5,013 nt of DNA from an uncultured Collinsella sp. (GTDB lineage: Bacteria; Actinomycetota; Coriobacteriia; Coriobacteriales; Coriobacteriaceae). This document shows positions 1-5,013 of the stretch, piece by piece. The translations under genes were made by a program, and so were the position numbers. The stretch lies in contig CAAECW010000035.1 in assembly GCA_900754445.1 (NCBI GenBank), forward strand, positions 1-5,013, read 5' to 3'. Each line of letters opens with the position of its first letter. Positions within the stretch are counted from its first letter, which is position 1. The notes beneath the pieces are model-generated. The model saw only the letters and a program-made list of their open reading frames with translations, was not told the origin of the DNA and made no database searches.

Positions 1-1236
1 GAGGACGGCCTGCGCTACTTCCAGGACAAGTACCCCGGCACCATGGCGGCTCGCATCGAGTTCGATCCGGCATTGTCGCAGCGCATGTATGCTGCCGCCG
101 ACATGTTCCTGATGCCTTCGAAGTTTGAGCCCTGCGGCCTGTCGCAGATCATCGCCATGCGCTACGGTACCCTGCCCATCGTGCGCGAGACCGGCGGCCT
201 GAAGGACACCGTGATCCCGTACAACGAGTTTACCGGCGAGGGCACGGGCTTCTCGTTTAGCAACTTTAACGGCGACGAGATGGGCGATGCGGTATTCCGC
301 GCGGCGCGTCTGTTCTGGGATAACCGCGACGCATGGAACCAGCTGGTCACGCAGGCCATGAGCCAGGACTTTAGCTGGACGCGCTCGGCCGATAAGTATC
401 TGGACCTGTACTTCTTTATGCACCCGGAGATTGAGAGGCCGGCGGCGGTTGTCGACGAGCCAGAGGCTGTTGCTGAGCCGGTGGCCGCTGAGGAGCCCAA
501 GACCGAGGAGATGCCGGTTGAGGCTGAGACCGTTAAGACCGATCCTAAGGTGAAGGTCGAGGCTACTCCCGAGCCTGAGCCTGAGGTGAAGCCTGCTGCG
601 AAGCCTTCGGCAAAGAAGACCACGACTCGTAAGACGACGGCTAAGAAGGCCACTGCGAGCAAGACCACCGCTGCCAAGACAACGACCACGCGCAAGCGCA
701 CAACCGCAGCTGCCAAGAAGGCCGCCGAGGCCGAGGCCGTTTCCGAGGTAAAGGCCGAGGCCGCCGTCAAGGCACCGGCCAAGACCACTGCCAAGAAGAC
801 GGCTGCGATCGCCAAGAAGACCACGGCAAAGAAGTCAACGACCACGAAGGCCGCCACGACCAAGGCAGCCGCAAAGCCGGCCGCCAAAGTCGAGGAGACG
901 CCCGCCGAGACCAAGGCCGAGGCATCCGTCGAAGCCAAGCCGGCCGCCAAGACCACCACGCGCAAGCGTGCCACGACGACGGCCAAGAAGACCACGACCA
1001 AGGCTGCTGCTCCCAAGGCAGAGGCTAAGCCCGCTGCTGCCAAAGTGGAGCCCAAGGCCGAGGTAAAGGCCAAGCCGGCGCCGAAGACCGCTGAGGTCAA
1101 GGCCGCCCCGAAGGCAGAGGCCAAGCCCGAGCCCGCCAAGGAGACCCCGGTCTCCCCCGCCGCCGCGGCCGAGGAAAAGGCTCCGACCAAAAAGACGTCC
1201 GTCCGCAAGGCAACGGCCACCCGCAAGCGCCGCTAG
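1..1236 (+). CDS. glgA: Glycogen synthase GlgA, C-terminal part, with long Lys/Ala-rich histone-like tail (5' partial)
   Basis: ADP-glucose-dependent glycogen synthase (GT5 family), which transfers glucose from ADP-glucose to the non-reducing end of cytoplasmic alpha-1,4-glucan. The reading frame is open from base 1 with no start in view, so the N-terminal domain and the first part of the C-terminal domain lie upstream. Of 411 visible residues, about 1-137 are the end of the GT-B fold. They carry the family signature KFEPCGLSQ (residues 41-49), where Glu43 matches the conserved catalytic Glu of the E-X7-E motif (Glu377 in E. coli GlgA, from memory), then RYGTLPIVRETGGLKDTV (54-71) and the closing SWTRSADKYLDLY (125-137). 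E. coli GlgA ends soon after this point. Here the frame continues about 270 residues: an acidic Pro/Glu/Val/Ala linker, then Lys/Ala/Thr/Arg-rich sequence ending in RKRR. The first ATG in view (position 43) is internal, because the 14 codons before it also read as GlgA. The synthase call is very secure; the role of the tail is unknown. Confidence 0.95.
   Translation, partial: EDGLRYFQDKYPGTMAARIEFDPALSQRMYAAADMFLMPSKFEPCGLSQIIAMRYGTLPIVRETGGLKDTVIPYNEFTGEGTGFSFSNFNGDEMGDAVFRAARLFWDNRDAWNQLVTQAMSQDFSWTRSADKYLDLYFFMHPEIERPAAVVDEPEAVAEPVAAEEPKTEEMPVEAETVKTDPKVKVEATPEPEPEVKPAAKPSAKKTTTRKTTAKKATASKTTAAKTTTTRKRTTAAAKKAAEAEAVSEVKAEAAVKAPAKTTAKKTAAIAKKTTAKKSTTTKAATTKAAAKPAAKVEETPAETKAEASVEAKPAAKTTTRKRATTTAKKTTTKAAAPKAEAKPAAAKVEPKAEVKAKPAPKTAEVKAAPKAEAKPEPAKETPVSPAAAAEEKAPTKKTSVRKATATRKRR
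430..1233 (+). repeat. Low-complexity histone-H1/AlgP-like tail of GlgA: acidic linker plus alternating basic blocks
   Basis: Coding low-complexity region in the glgA frame. Nucleotides 430-600 encode an acidic linker rich in Glu, Pro, Val and Ala. After this come basic blocks at about 610-720, 781-888, 943-1017 and 1186-1233, built from variants of AKKTT, TTTRKR and TTKAA. They are separated by Glu-containing spacers at about 721-780 and 889-942 and a longer Ala/Lys/Pro/Glu stretch at about 1018-1185. The whole tail has no Gly, Leu, Asn, Gln, His, Cys or aromatic residue, so it should be intrinsically disordered. Its composition resembles eukaryotic H1 tails and bacterial AlgP- or Hc1-like proteins, which bind nucleic acid non-specifically; that function is not shown here. 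The similar blocks use different synonymous codons, so this is degenerate protein-level repetition and not an exact DNA tandem repeat. Confidence 0.85.
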
Positions 1237-1272
1237 CACACAGACGATCCAAAACCTAATCAAACCCTAAGC

Positions 1273-1302
1273 AAGGGGCGCTCCAACCGGGCGCCCCTTC
1301 TC
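1273..1302 (+). terminator. Rho-independent-type terminator after glgA
   Basis: A perfect 9-bp stem pairs AAGGGGCGC (1273-1281) with GCGCCCCTT (1291-1299). Inside it, CC (1283-1284) can also pair with GG (1289-1290) around a bulged T, leaving the small loop AACC. The hairpin starts 36 bases after the glgA stop codon. Only a broken pyrimidine run (CTTCTCT) follows, so the U-tract is weak, but the strong GC stem and its position support a terminator separating glgA from the next gene. Confidence 0.8.
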
Positions 1303-1311
1303 TGTAGGGAG

Positions 1312-1384
1312 TGGTAAAACGATTTTCTAGGACAACCGTTCGCCGATGGTAAACGGATGTTGTTTATACAGCCTGCGTACAACA
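1312..1384. promoter_or_regulatory. Cluster of short direct and inverted repeats; candidate operator region
   Basis: Between the glgA terminator and the next gene, two related 15-mers run in the same direction: TGGTAAAACGATTTT (1312-1326) and TGGTAAACGGATGTT (1347-1361), 12 of 15 bases identical and 35 bases apart. The first contains the palindrome AAAA-CGA-TTTT. An inverted repeat pairs ACAACCGTT (1332-1340) with AACGGATGT (1352-1360), 8 of 9 bases complementary, and a second pairs TGTTGT (1358-1363) with ACAACA (1379-1384). The AAAACG-type core recalls LacI-family operators, which often control maltodextrin genes, but no regulator gene is visible, so that link is inference. The cluster covers the expected -35 region of the downstream gene, a reasonable place for a regulator to bind. 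Confidence 0.3.
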
Positions 1385-1392
1385 GATATACT
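1365..1392 (+). promoter_or_regulatory. Candidate sigma-70-type promoter for the GH13-GH77 gene
   Basis: A -10-like hexamer TATACT (1387-1392, 5 of 6 to TATAAT) lies 16 bases downstream of a -35-like TATACA (1365-1370, 4 of 6 to TTGACA). This would start transcription near 1399 and give a leader of about 55 bases. An alternative -35, TTGTTT at 1360-1365, is 21 bases away, which is too far. This AT-rich patch stands out in a GC-rich window and sits between a terminator and a start codon, which supports a promoter here. The exact boxes are a guess. Confidence 0.45.
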
Positions 1393-1412
1393 TACTTCCT
1401 GTGCGTAAAGCC

Positions 1413-1430
1413 CATGGCCCGCAGGCCGTG
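1413..1430 (+). other. Small hairpin in the predicted 5' leader of the GH13-GH77 gene
   Basis: CATGGCC (1413-1419) and GGCCGTG (1424-1430) form a 7-bp RNA stem with one G-U pair around a CGCA tetraloop. It ends 23 bases before the ATG. There is no U-tract after it, so it is not a terminator. It may affect translation or mRNA stability, or be chance in GC-rich DNA. Confidence 0.3.
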
Positions 1431-1453
1431 ATTCTATTGAACTGGACCGTATT

Positions 1454-4400
1454 ATGAGATTGATTCACAACAGCCGTCTGCCGCAGTTTCGTACTCCGTT
1501 TGGCGCTGTGACCACTGGAACTTCCGTTTCGCTCTCGGTGATTTTGGAGGATGCCGACCCCAACCAGGCAACGCTTACCCTGCGTACCTGGGTCGATGAA
1601 ATCGGTGAGTCTCTGCATCCTATGACGCACGAGGGCGACGGCATATTTACCGTAGAGCTTGAGTGCGCCGAGCCCTGTCTTATCTGGTACAGCTTTATCT
1701 GCAACATCGAGGGCCAGCCCGAGGTTCGCCTGGGTGCACCGCAGGGTCGCACCGGTGGCGAGGGCGTAACCTACGATTACGCCGAGGTCCCGTCGTTCCA
1801 GATTACCGTCTACAAGCACCGCGAGAACCGTCCCACCTGGTACGAGCGGGGCATGGTCTACCAGATCTTCCCCGATCGCTATGCTCGCGACGAAAACTGG
1901 CGCGAGCGAACGCTTGCCGAAGTTGAAAAACCGCGCAACGGAATCCAGCGCCGCATGGTCGAGGACTGGAACGAACCGCCCGAGTACGAGCGTGCCGAAG
2001 ACGGCTCCATCAAGACCTGGGATTTTTACGGCGGTTCGCTCAAGGGCATCCAAAATGACCTGCCCCGCATTGCGGAGCTAGGCTTTACGGCAATCTACCT
2101 CAACCCCATCTTTGAGGCCGCGAGCAACCACCGCTATGACACGGCCGATTACACCAAGATCGACCCGATTCTGGGCACCGAGCAGGACTTTACGGAGCTG
2201 TGCGAGGCGGCCAAGAAGCTCGGCATTTCCATCATCCTGGATGGCGTCTTCAACCATACGGGCGACGACTCGATCTACTTTAACCGCTACGGCAATTATC
2301 CCGGCGTCGGTGCTTGGCAGAGCGAGGACTCGCCGTGGCGCGATGCGTTTTACTTCCATGAGGACGGTTCGTATGACTGCTGGTGGGGCGTGGGCAACAT
2401 GCCAGCCATCAATGAGAGCTCCGAACTGGTGCGCGAAAAGCTTCTGGGCAAGGACGGCGTGATTCGCAAATGGCTGCGCGCTGGCGCCCATGGCTGGCGT
2501 CTGGACGTGGCCGACGAGCTTTCCGACGACTTCCTGGCCGAGATCAAAAAGGCCGTACTTGCCGAAAAGCCTGACGCACTGTTGCTCGGCGAAGTCTGGG
2601 AAGACGCTTCCAACAAGATTAGCTACGGTCATCTGCGCCGCTACCTGCAGGGCTCCGAGCTTGACTCTGCTATGGATTACCCCTTCCGCGACATGGTCAT
2701 CGGCTTTTTGATGGGCTACAAGAACGCCTACCAGGCTGCCGAGGATATCGAAACCCTGCGCGAGAACTACCCGCGCGAGGCACTGGCCTGCGCGCTCAAT
2801 CTGCTTTCGAGCCACGACCGCCCGCGCATTATCTCGGTGCTCGGCGGTGGCCCCGACGAGTCGCAGCTGCCCGAGAGCGAGCGCAGCAAGTGGCGCCTAG
2901 ACGACAACTCCATGGGTCTGGCCAAGAGCCGCTTTTGGTTGGCGACGCTCATGCAGATGACCTTCCCGGGTGTGCCCTCGATCTATTACGGCGACGAATA
3001 CGGCTTGGAGGGCCTCACCGATCCGGGCAACCGCCGCACCCTGCCGACCAAGGACCAGCTCCACGATTTCGATACGCTGGCCATTGTTAAGAACGCGTCT
3101 GCCGTCCGCCGCGCGCTGCCGTTTATGGTCGACGGCGAGATCAAGGCCTTCGCGCTCAACGACGACGTCTTGGCCTACACCCGCACGGGCAAAGACGGCG
3201 AGGCCGCGACGGTTATCATCAACCGCAGCCTGCGCAATTCGCACTGCGTGACGATCCCGGCGCTCGGCGAATGTGCAAGCGACGTGATCAGCGGCCACGA
3301 GTGCGAAATCCACAACGGCATGGTTACGCTCGACCTGTACCCGCTGGGCTCATCGATCATCTATCACCATACCGAGGAGCGCCTGCAGGAGCCGCTCGAT
3401 CATGGCGCAGGCATCGTATGCCACATCACCTCGGTGCCGACCGATGACGGCAAGCCCGGCACAATCGGTGCGCCCACGCGTCGTTTTATCGACCATCTGG
3501 CCGCCATGGGCATGCGCTACTGGCAGGTTCTCCCCGTCAACCCCACGGACTTCTTCCGCTCCCCTTACGCCGGTCCTTCGGCCTTTGCAGGCAATATCGA
3601 CCTGCTACCCGAGAGTCACGAGGAGCTGGCAGCCGAATTTGAGACCTGGAAGGCCCGCGGAGGCGAGGATGCCGATCCGCTGTACACCGCGTTTAAACAT
3701 CGCAATGCCGATTGGCTCGAGAAATACTGCGTCTACATGGCCGTTAAGAAGTACTTTGAGGGCGAGTCGCGTCATGATTGGCCGGCAGATGTCGCGCGCT
3801 ACAACGAGCATCTGATCGACGACAAGCGCTTCCACAACGAGGCCGAGCTTCAGGCGTACATGCAGTACCGCTTTGACCTGGCTTGGTGCGAGCTCATGAA
3901 CTATGCGCACAAGAAGGGCATCGAGGTTATCGGCGATATTCCTATGTACGTGTCGGACGATTCGGCAGACGCGTGGAGCGAACCCGAGAACTTCTGGCTG
4001 TCCGATACCGGCAAGGCGATTGAGATTTCCGGCGCGCCGCCCGACAACTTTGCGCCCGAGGGTCAGGTATGGGGCAACCCGACGTTCCGCTGGGACCACA
4101 TGAAGCAGAACGGCTATAGCTGGTGGATGGATCGCCTGCGCCGCGCGTTCTCGCTCTACGACCGCGTGCGCCTGGATCACTTCCTGGGATTCCATAGCTA
4201 TTTCAGCATTCCCGCGGGTAAGGCATGCTCCGACGGGCGTTGGCTGGCAGGACCGGGCAAAGACCTGTTCCAGACCGCCTATGACGAGCTGGGTCCGCTC
4301 AACTTTATCGCCGAGGACCTGGGCTATCTGACGCCTGGCGTTCGTGCCATGGCTTCGACCTGCGGCTTCCCCGGCATGGACGTGCTGGAGTTTAGCGACT

Positions 4401-4750
4401 ACGACGTTCGTTGCGGTGTGCATCCCACGCCCGGCAAAATTCTGTACACCTCGACGCACGACACATCGACGCTGGCCGGTTGGTGCACGCGTTCCTTTGC
4501 GGGCGGCGACGAGCCGAGCGGTGTTGAGGTGGCGGCAAAGCTGATGAGCGACGCGCTGGCAAGCGACGCTCCCCTGGTGATGATGCCGCTGCAGGATGTC
4601 CTGGGGCTTGGCGACGACGCACGTATGAACGTTCCGGGCGTTGCCACGGGCAACTGGACCTGGCAGGCTGACGAGGCGGACATTGCAGCCGCCGAGGGCA
4701 AAACCGCACAGCTCCTGCGCAACAACCATAGATTCTGGGGCGAAGCGTGA
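1454..4750 (+). CDS. malQ: Fused GH13 neopullulanase-like alpha-glucosidase / GH77 4-alpha-glucanotransferase (MalQ-type)
   Basis: Single 1098-residue protein with two glycoside hydrolase units. Residues about 1-120 form an N-terminal beta-sandwich-like domain. Residues about 128-560 are a GH13 barrel starting at MVYQIFPDRY (134-143) and holding all the classical regions: DGVFNH (263-268), MPAIN (316-320, neopullulanase-type region V), GWRLDVADE (nucleophile Asp351), LLLGEVWE (acid/base Glu380) and SSHD (Asp455). A beta domain follows to about 640. Residues about 650-1098 are a complete GH77 unit: HITSVP (657-662), RYWQVLP (688-694), SAFAGN (709-714), RLDHF (nucleophile Asp908), AEDLG (Glu954), THD (Asp1003) and ARMNVPG (1056-1062). 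No signal peptide or membrane segment is seen, so the enzyme should be cytoplasmic and act on glycogen or maltodextrins, hydrolysing alpha-1,4 and possibly alpha-1,6 bonds and transferring alpha-1,4-glucan chains. The symbol applies to the GH77 half. Database names invoking GlgX may be used for such fusions, but the GH13 half looks more like neopullulanase or cyclomaltodextrinase. The start has only a weak GGA (1444-1446) as ribosome site; the N-terminal sequence runs in frame from it and no better start is seen. Confidence 0.93.
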   Translation: MRLIHNSRLPQFRTPFGAVTTGTSVSLSVILEDADPNQATLTLRTWVDEIGESLHPMTHEGDGIFTVELECAEPCLIWYSFICNIEGQPEVRLGAPQGRTGGEGVTYDYAEVPSFQITVYKHRENRPTWYERGMVYQIFPDRYARDENWRERTLAEVEKPRNGIQRRMVEDWNEPPEYERAEDGSIKTWDFYGGSLKGIQNDLPRIAELGFTAIYLNPIFEAASNHRYDTADYTKIDPILGTEQDFTELCEAAKKLGISIILDGVFNHTGDDSIYFNRYGNYPGVGAWQSEDSPWRDAFYFHEDGSYDCWWGVGNMPAINESSELVREKLLGKDGVIRKWLRAGAHGWRLDVADELSDDFLAEIKKAVLAEKPDALLLGEVWEDASNKISYGHLRRYLQGSELDSAMDYPFRDMVIGFLMGYKNAYQAAEDIETLRENYPREALACALNLLSSHDRPRIISVLGGGPDESQLPESERSKWRLDDNSMGLAKSRFWLATLMQMTFPGVPSIYYGDEYGLEGLTDPGNRRTLPTKDQLHDFDTLAIVKNASAVRRALPFMVDGEIKAFALNDDVLAYTRTGKDGEAATVIINRSLRNSHCVTIPALGECASDVISGHECEIHNGMVTLDLYPLGSSIIYHHTEERLQEPLDHGAGIVCHITSVPTDDGKPGTIGAPTRRFIDHLAAMGMRYWQVLPVNPTDFFRSPYAGPSAFAGNIDLLPESHEELAAEFETWKARGGEDADPLYTAFKHRNADWLEKYCVYMAVKKYFEGESRHDWPADVARYNEHLIDDKRFHNEAELQAYMQYRFDLAWCELMNYAHKKGIEVIGDIPMYVSDDSADAWSEPENFWLSDTGKAIEISGAPPDNFAPEGQVWGNPTFRWDHMKQNGYSWWMDRLRRAFSLYDRVRLDHFLGFHSYFSIPAGKACSDGRWLAGPGKDLFQTAYDELGPLNFIAEDLGYLTPGVRAMASTCGFPGMDVLEFSDYDVRCGVHPTPGKILYTSTHDTSTLAGWCTRSFAGGDEPSGVEVAAKLMSDALASDAPLVMMPLQDVLGLGDDARMNVPGVATGNWTWQADEADIAAAEGKTAQLLRNNHRFWGEA

Positions 4751-4775
4751 TAAAACCCCCGATATAGGGTACAGT
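4747..4775 (+). promoter_or_regulatory. Weak candidate promoter for the FmdB-like gene
   Basis: GTGATA (4747-4752) and TACAGT (4770-4775) each match 4 of 6 consensus bases and are 17 bases apart. TACAGT is immediately repeated at 4776-4781 as a perfect 6-base tandem. The position overlaps the stop codon of the preceding gene. Any transcript starting here would have to pass the hairpin at 4795-4816, which argues against it or implies leaky termination. Confidence 0.2.
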
Positions 4776-4794
4776 TACAGTCGTTTGAATTTTT

Positions 4795-4819
4795 GCGGGC
4801 AGAGTAATCTGCCCGCTTT
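4795..4819 (+). terminator. Tetraloop hairpin between the GH13-GH77 gene and the FmdB-like gene; probable terminator
   Basis: A perfect 9-bp stem pairs GCGGGCAGA (4795-4803) with TCTGCCCGC (4808-4816) around a GTAA tetraloop of the stable GNRA class. It is followed by only TTTG, a short U-tract. It begins 44 bases after the upstream stop codon and ends 22 bases before the next start codon, so it probably ends or attenuates transcription of the GH13-GH77 gene. Five Ts lie before the stem, not after it, so it does not look like a terminator for the opposite strand. Confidence 0.65.
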
Positions 4820-4827
4820 GTGCTGAA

Positions 4828-4834
4828 AAGGAAG
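4828..4834 (+). promoter_or_regulatory. Strong ribosome binding site for the FmdB-like gene
   Basis: AAGGAAG with its AGGA core ends 4 bases before the ATG at 4839. It fixes the start of the short zinc-ribbon gene and contrasts with the weak GGA upstream of the GH13-GH77 start. Confidence 0.75.
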
Positions 4835-4838
4835 TATT

Positions 4839-5013
4839 ATGGCGCGCTACGATTACAAGTGCTCGAGCTGCGGCAACGTGTTTGAGGTTGAGCATCCCAT
4901 GTCCGAGACTCCCGAGGTCGTATGCCCCAGCTGCGGTGCCCTGGCGGCCAAGACGTTCTCGGCCAGTGGCATTAAATTTGAGGGCAGCGGTTTCTACAAC
5001 ACCGACCAGCGAA
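4839..5013 (+). CDS. FmdB-family zinc-ribbon protein (3' partial)
   Basis: The first 58 codons of a small protein, still open at the window end. It begins MARYDYKCSSCGNVFEVEH and has two CxxC pairs, Cys8/Cys11 and Cys29/Cys32, expected to hold one zinc ion. The later GIKFEGSGFYNTDQR (residues 44-58) matches the usual end of the FmdB/CxxC_CXXC_SSSS zinc-ribbon domain, including the GSGFY motif. Family members are usually about 60-110 residues, often with a low-complexity C-terminal extension, so little more than the tail should be missing. FmdB takes its name from a putative regulator of formamidase expression; the role of most members is unknown and the regulator label is weakly supported. 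A hairpin separates it from the upstream gene and it has its own strong ribosome site. Nothing ties it to glycogen metabolism. Confidence 0.9.
   Translation, partial: MARYDYKCSSCGNVFEVEHPMSETPEVVCPSCGALAAKTFSASGIKFEGSGFYNTDQR

Noticed and set aside
43..45. ATG at 43 as the true start of a short GlgA-like protein
   Set aside because: The 14 codons before it are in frame and read as normal GlgA sequence, there is no ribosome site, and a start here would omit the substrate-binding N-terminal half.
162..1226. Long open frame of 354 codons on the minus strand opposite the glgA tail
   Set aside because: The sense tail has no Leu and rarely uses TCA, TTA or CTA, so stop codons cannot arise in that antisense frame. 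Its translation is Val/Ala/Ser/Leu repeats with no recognisable domain, and the sense strand is a confident GlgA.
601..1233. Lys-rich region as a separate histone-like gene
   Set aside because: It is in the same uninterrupted frame as the GlgA domain, with no internal ATG preceded by a ribosome site, so it is a tail and not its own gene.
835..1263. Gly/Leu/Arg-rich minus-strand frame resembling a low-complexity secreted protein
   Set aside because: The Gly/Leu/Arg repeats are the complement of the Lys/Ala/Thr codons of the GlgA tail in another frame. There is no supporting promoter.
1252..1270. AAACCTAA and AAACCCTAA near-repeat, reminiscent of telomere-like units
   Set aside because: There are only two imperfect copies in a short AT-rich stretch after a stop codon, which is easily chance.
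1237..1453. Riboswitch or small RNA gene in the intergenic gap
   Set aside because: Apart from the terminator and one 7-bp leader hairpin I see no multi-helix structure or known riboswitch core motif, and the predicted leader is only about 55 bases.
2078..2815. Open frame of 245 codons on the minus strand opposite the GH13 barrel
   Set aside because: It is the antisense shadow of the conserved GH13 regions I to IV, with no recognisable domain of its own.
3605..4729. Open frame of 374 codons on the minus strand opposite the GH77 domain
   Set aside because: High-GC third-position bias on the sense strand often leaves long antisense frames. The product shows no family motif, and the sense strand encodes conserved GH77 motifs throughout.

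Overview
The window looks like chromosomal DNA from a high-GC gut actinobacterium of the class Coriobacteriia, most likely Collinsella or a close relative. That placement is inferred from GC-rich third codon positions, the protein sequences and the gene set; no marker gene here fixes it. All three genes are on the + strand.

Layout. Positions 1-1236 hold the 3' part of a bacterial glycogen synthase gene (glgA). Its catalytic C-terminal Rossmann domain ends near position 411. The frame then continues for about 270 codons of low-complexity sequence: first acidic (Pro/Glu/Val/Ala), then Lys/Ala/Thr/Arg-rich and histone-H1-like. A GC-rich hairpin terminator follows at 1273-1299. Positions 1300-1453 hold a candidate promoter, related short direct and inverted repeats that could be operator sites, and a small leader hairpin. 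Positions 1454-4750 encode one 1098-residue protein that fuses a neopullulanase-like GH13 enzyme to a complete MalQ-type GH77 4-alpha-glucanotransferase, with the recognisable catalytic residues of both present. After a short intergenic region with a tetraloop hairpin at 4795-4816, a strong ribosome binding site precedes the start of an FmdB-family zinc-ribbon protein at 4839, cut off by the window end.

How the genes fit together. GlgA extends alpha-1,4-glucan from ADP-glucose. The GH13-GH77 protein has no signal peptide and is expected to hydrolyse and rearrange alpha-glucan or maltodextrin in the cytoplasm. The first two genes are therefore a synthesis and breakdown pair for storage glycogen, although the terminator and the separate promoter suggest independent transcription. 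The FmdB-like gene is probably an unrelated neighbour.

The points most worth a second look are the histone-like tail on glycogen synthase and the single-chain GH13-GH77 architecture, which resembles in principle the two-activity glycogen debranching enzyme of eukaryotes. I found no mobile element, CRISPR array, tRNA or rRNA.
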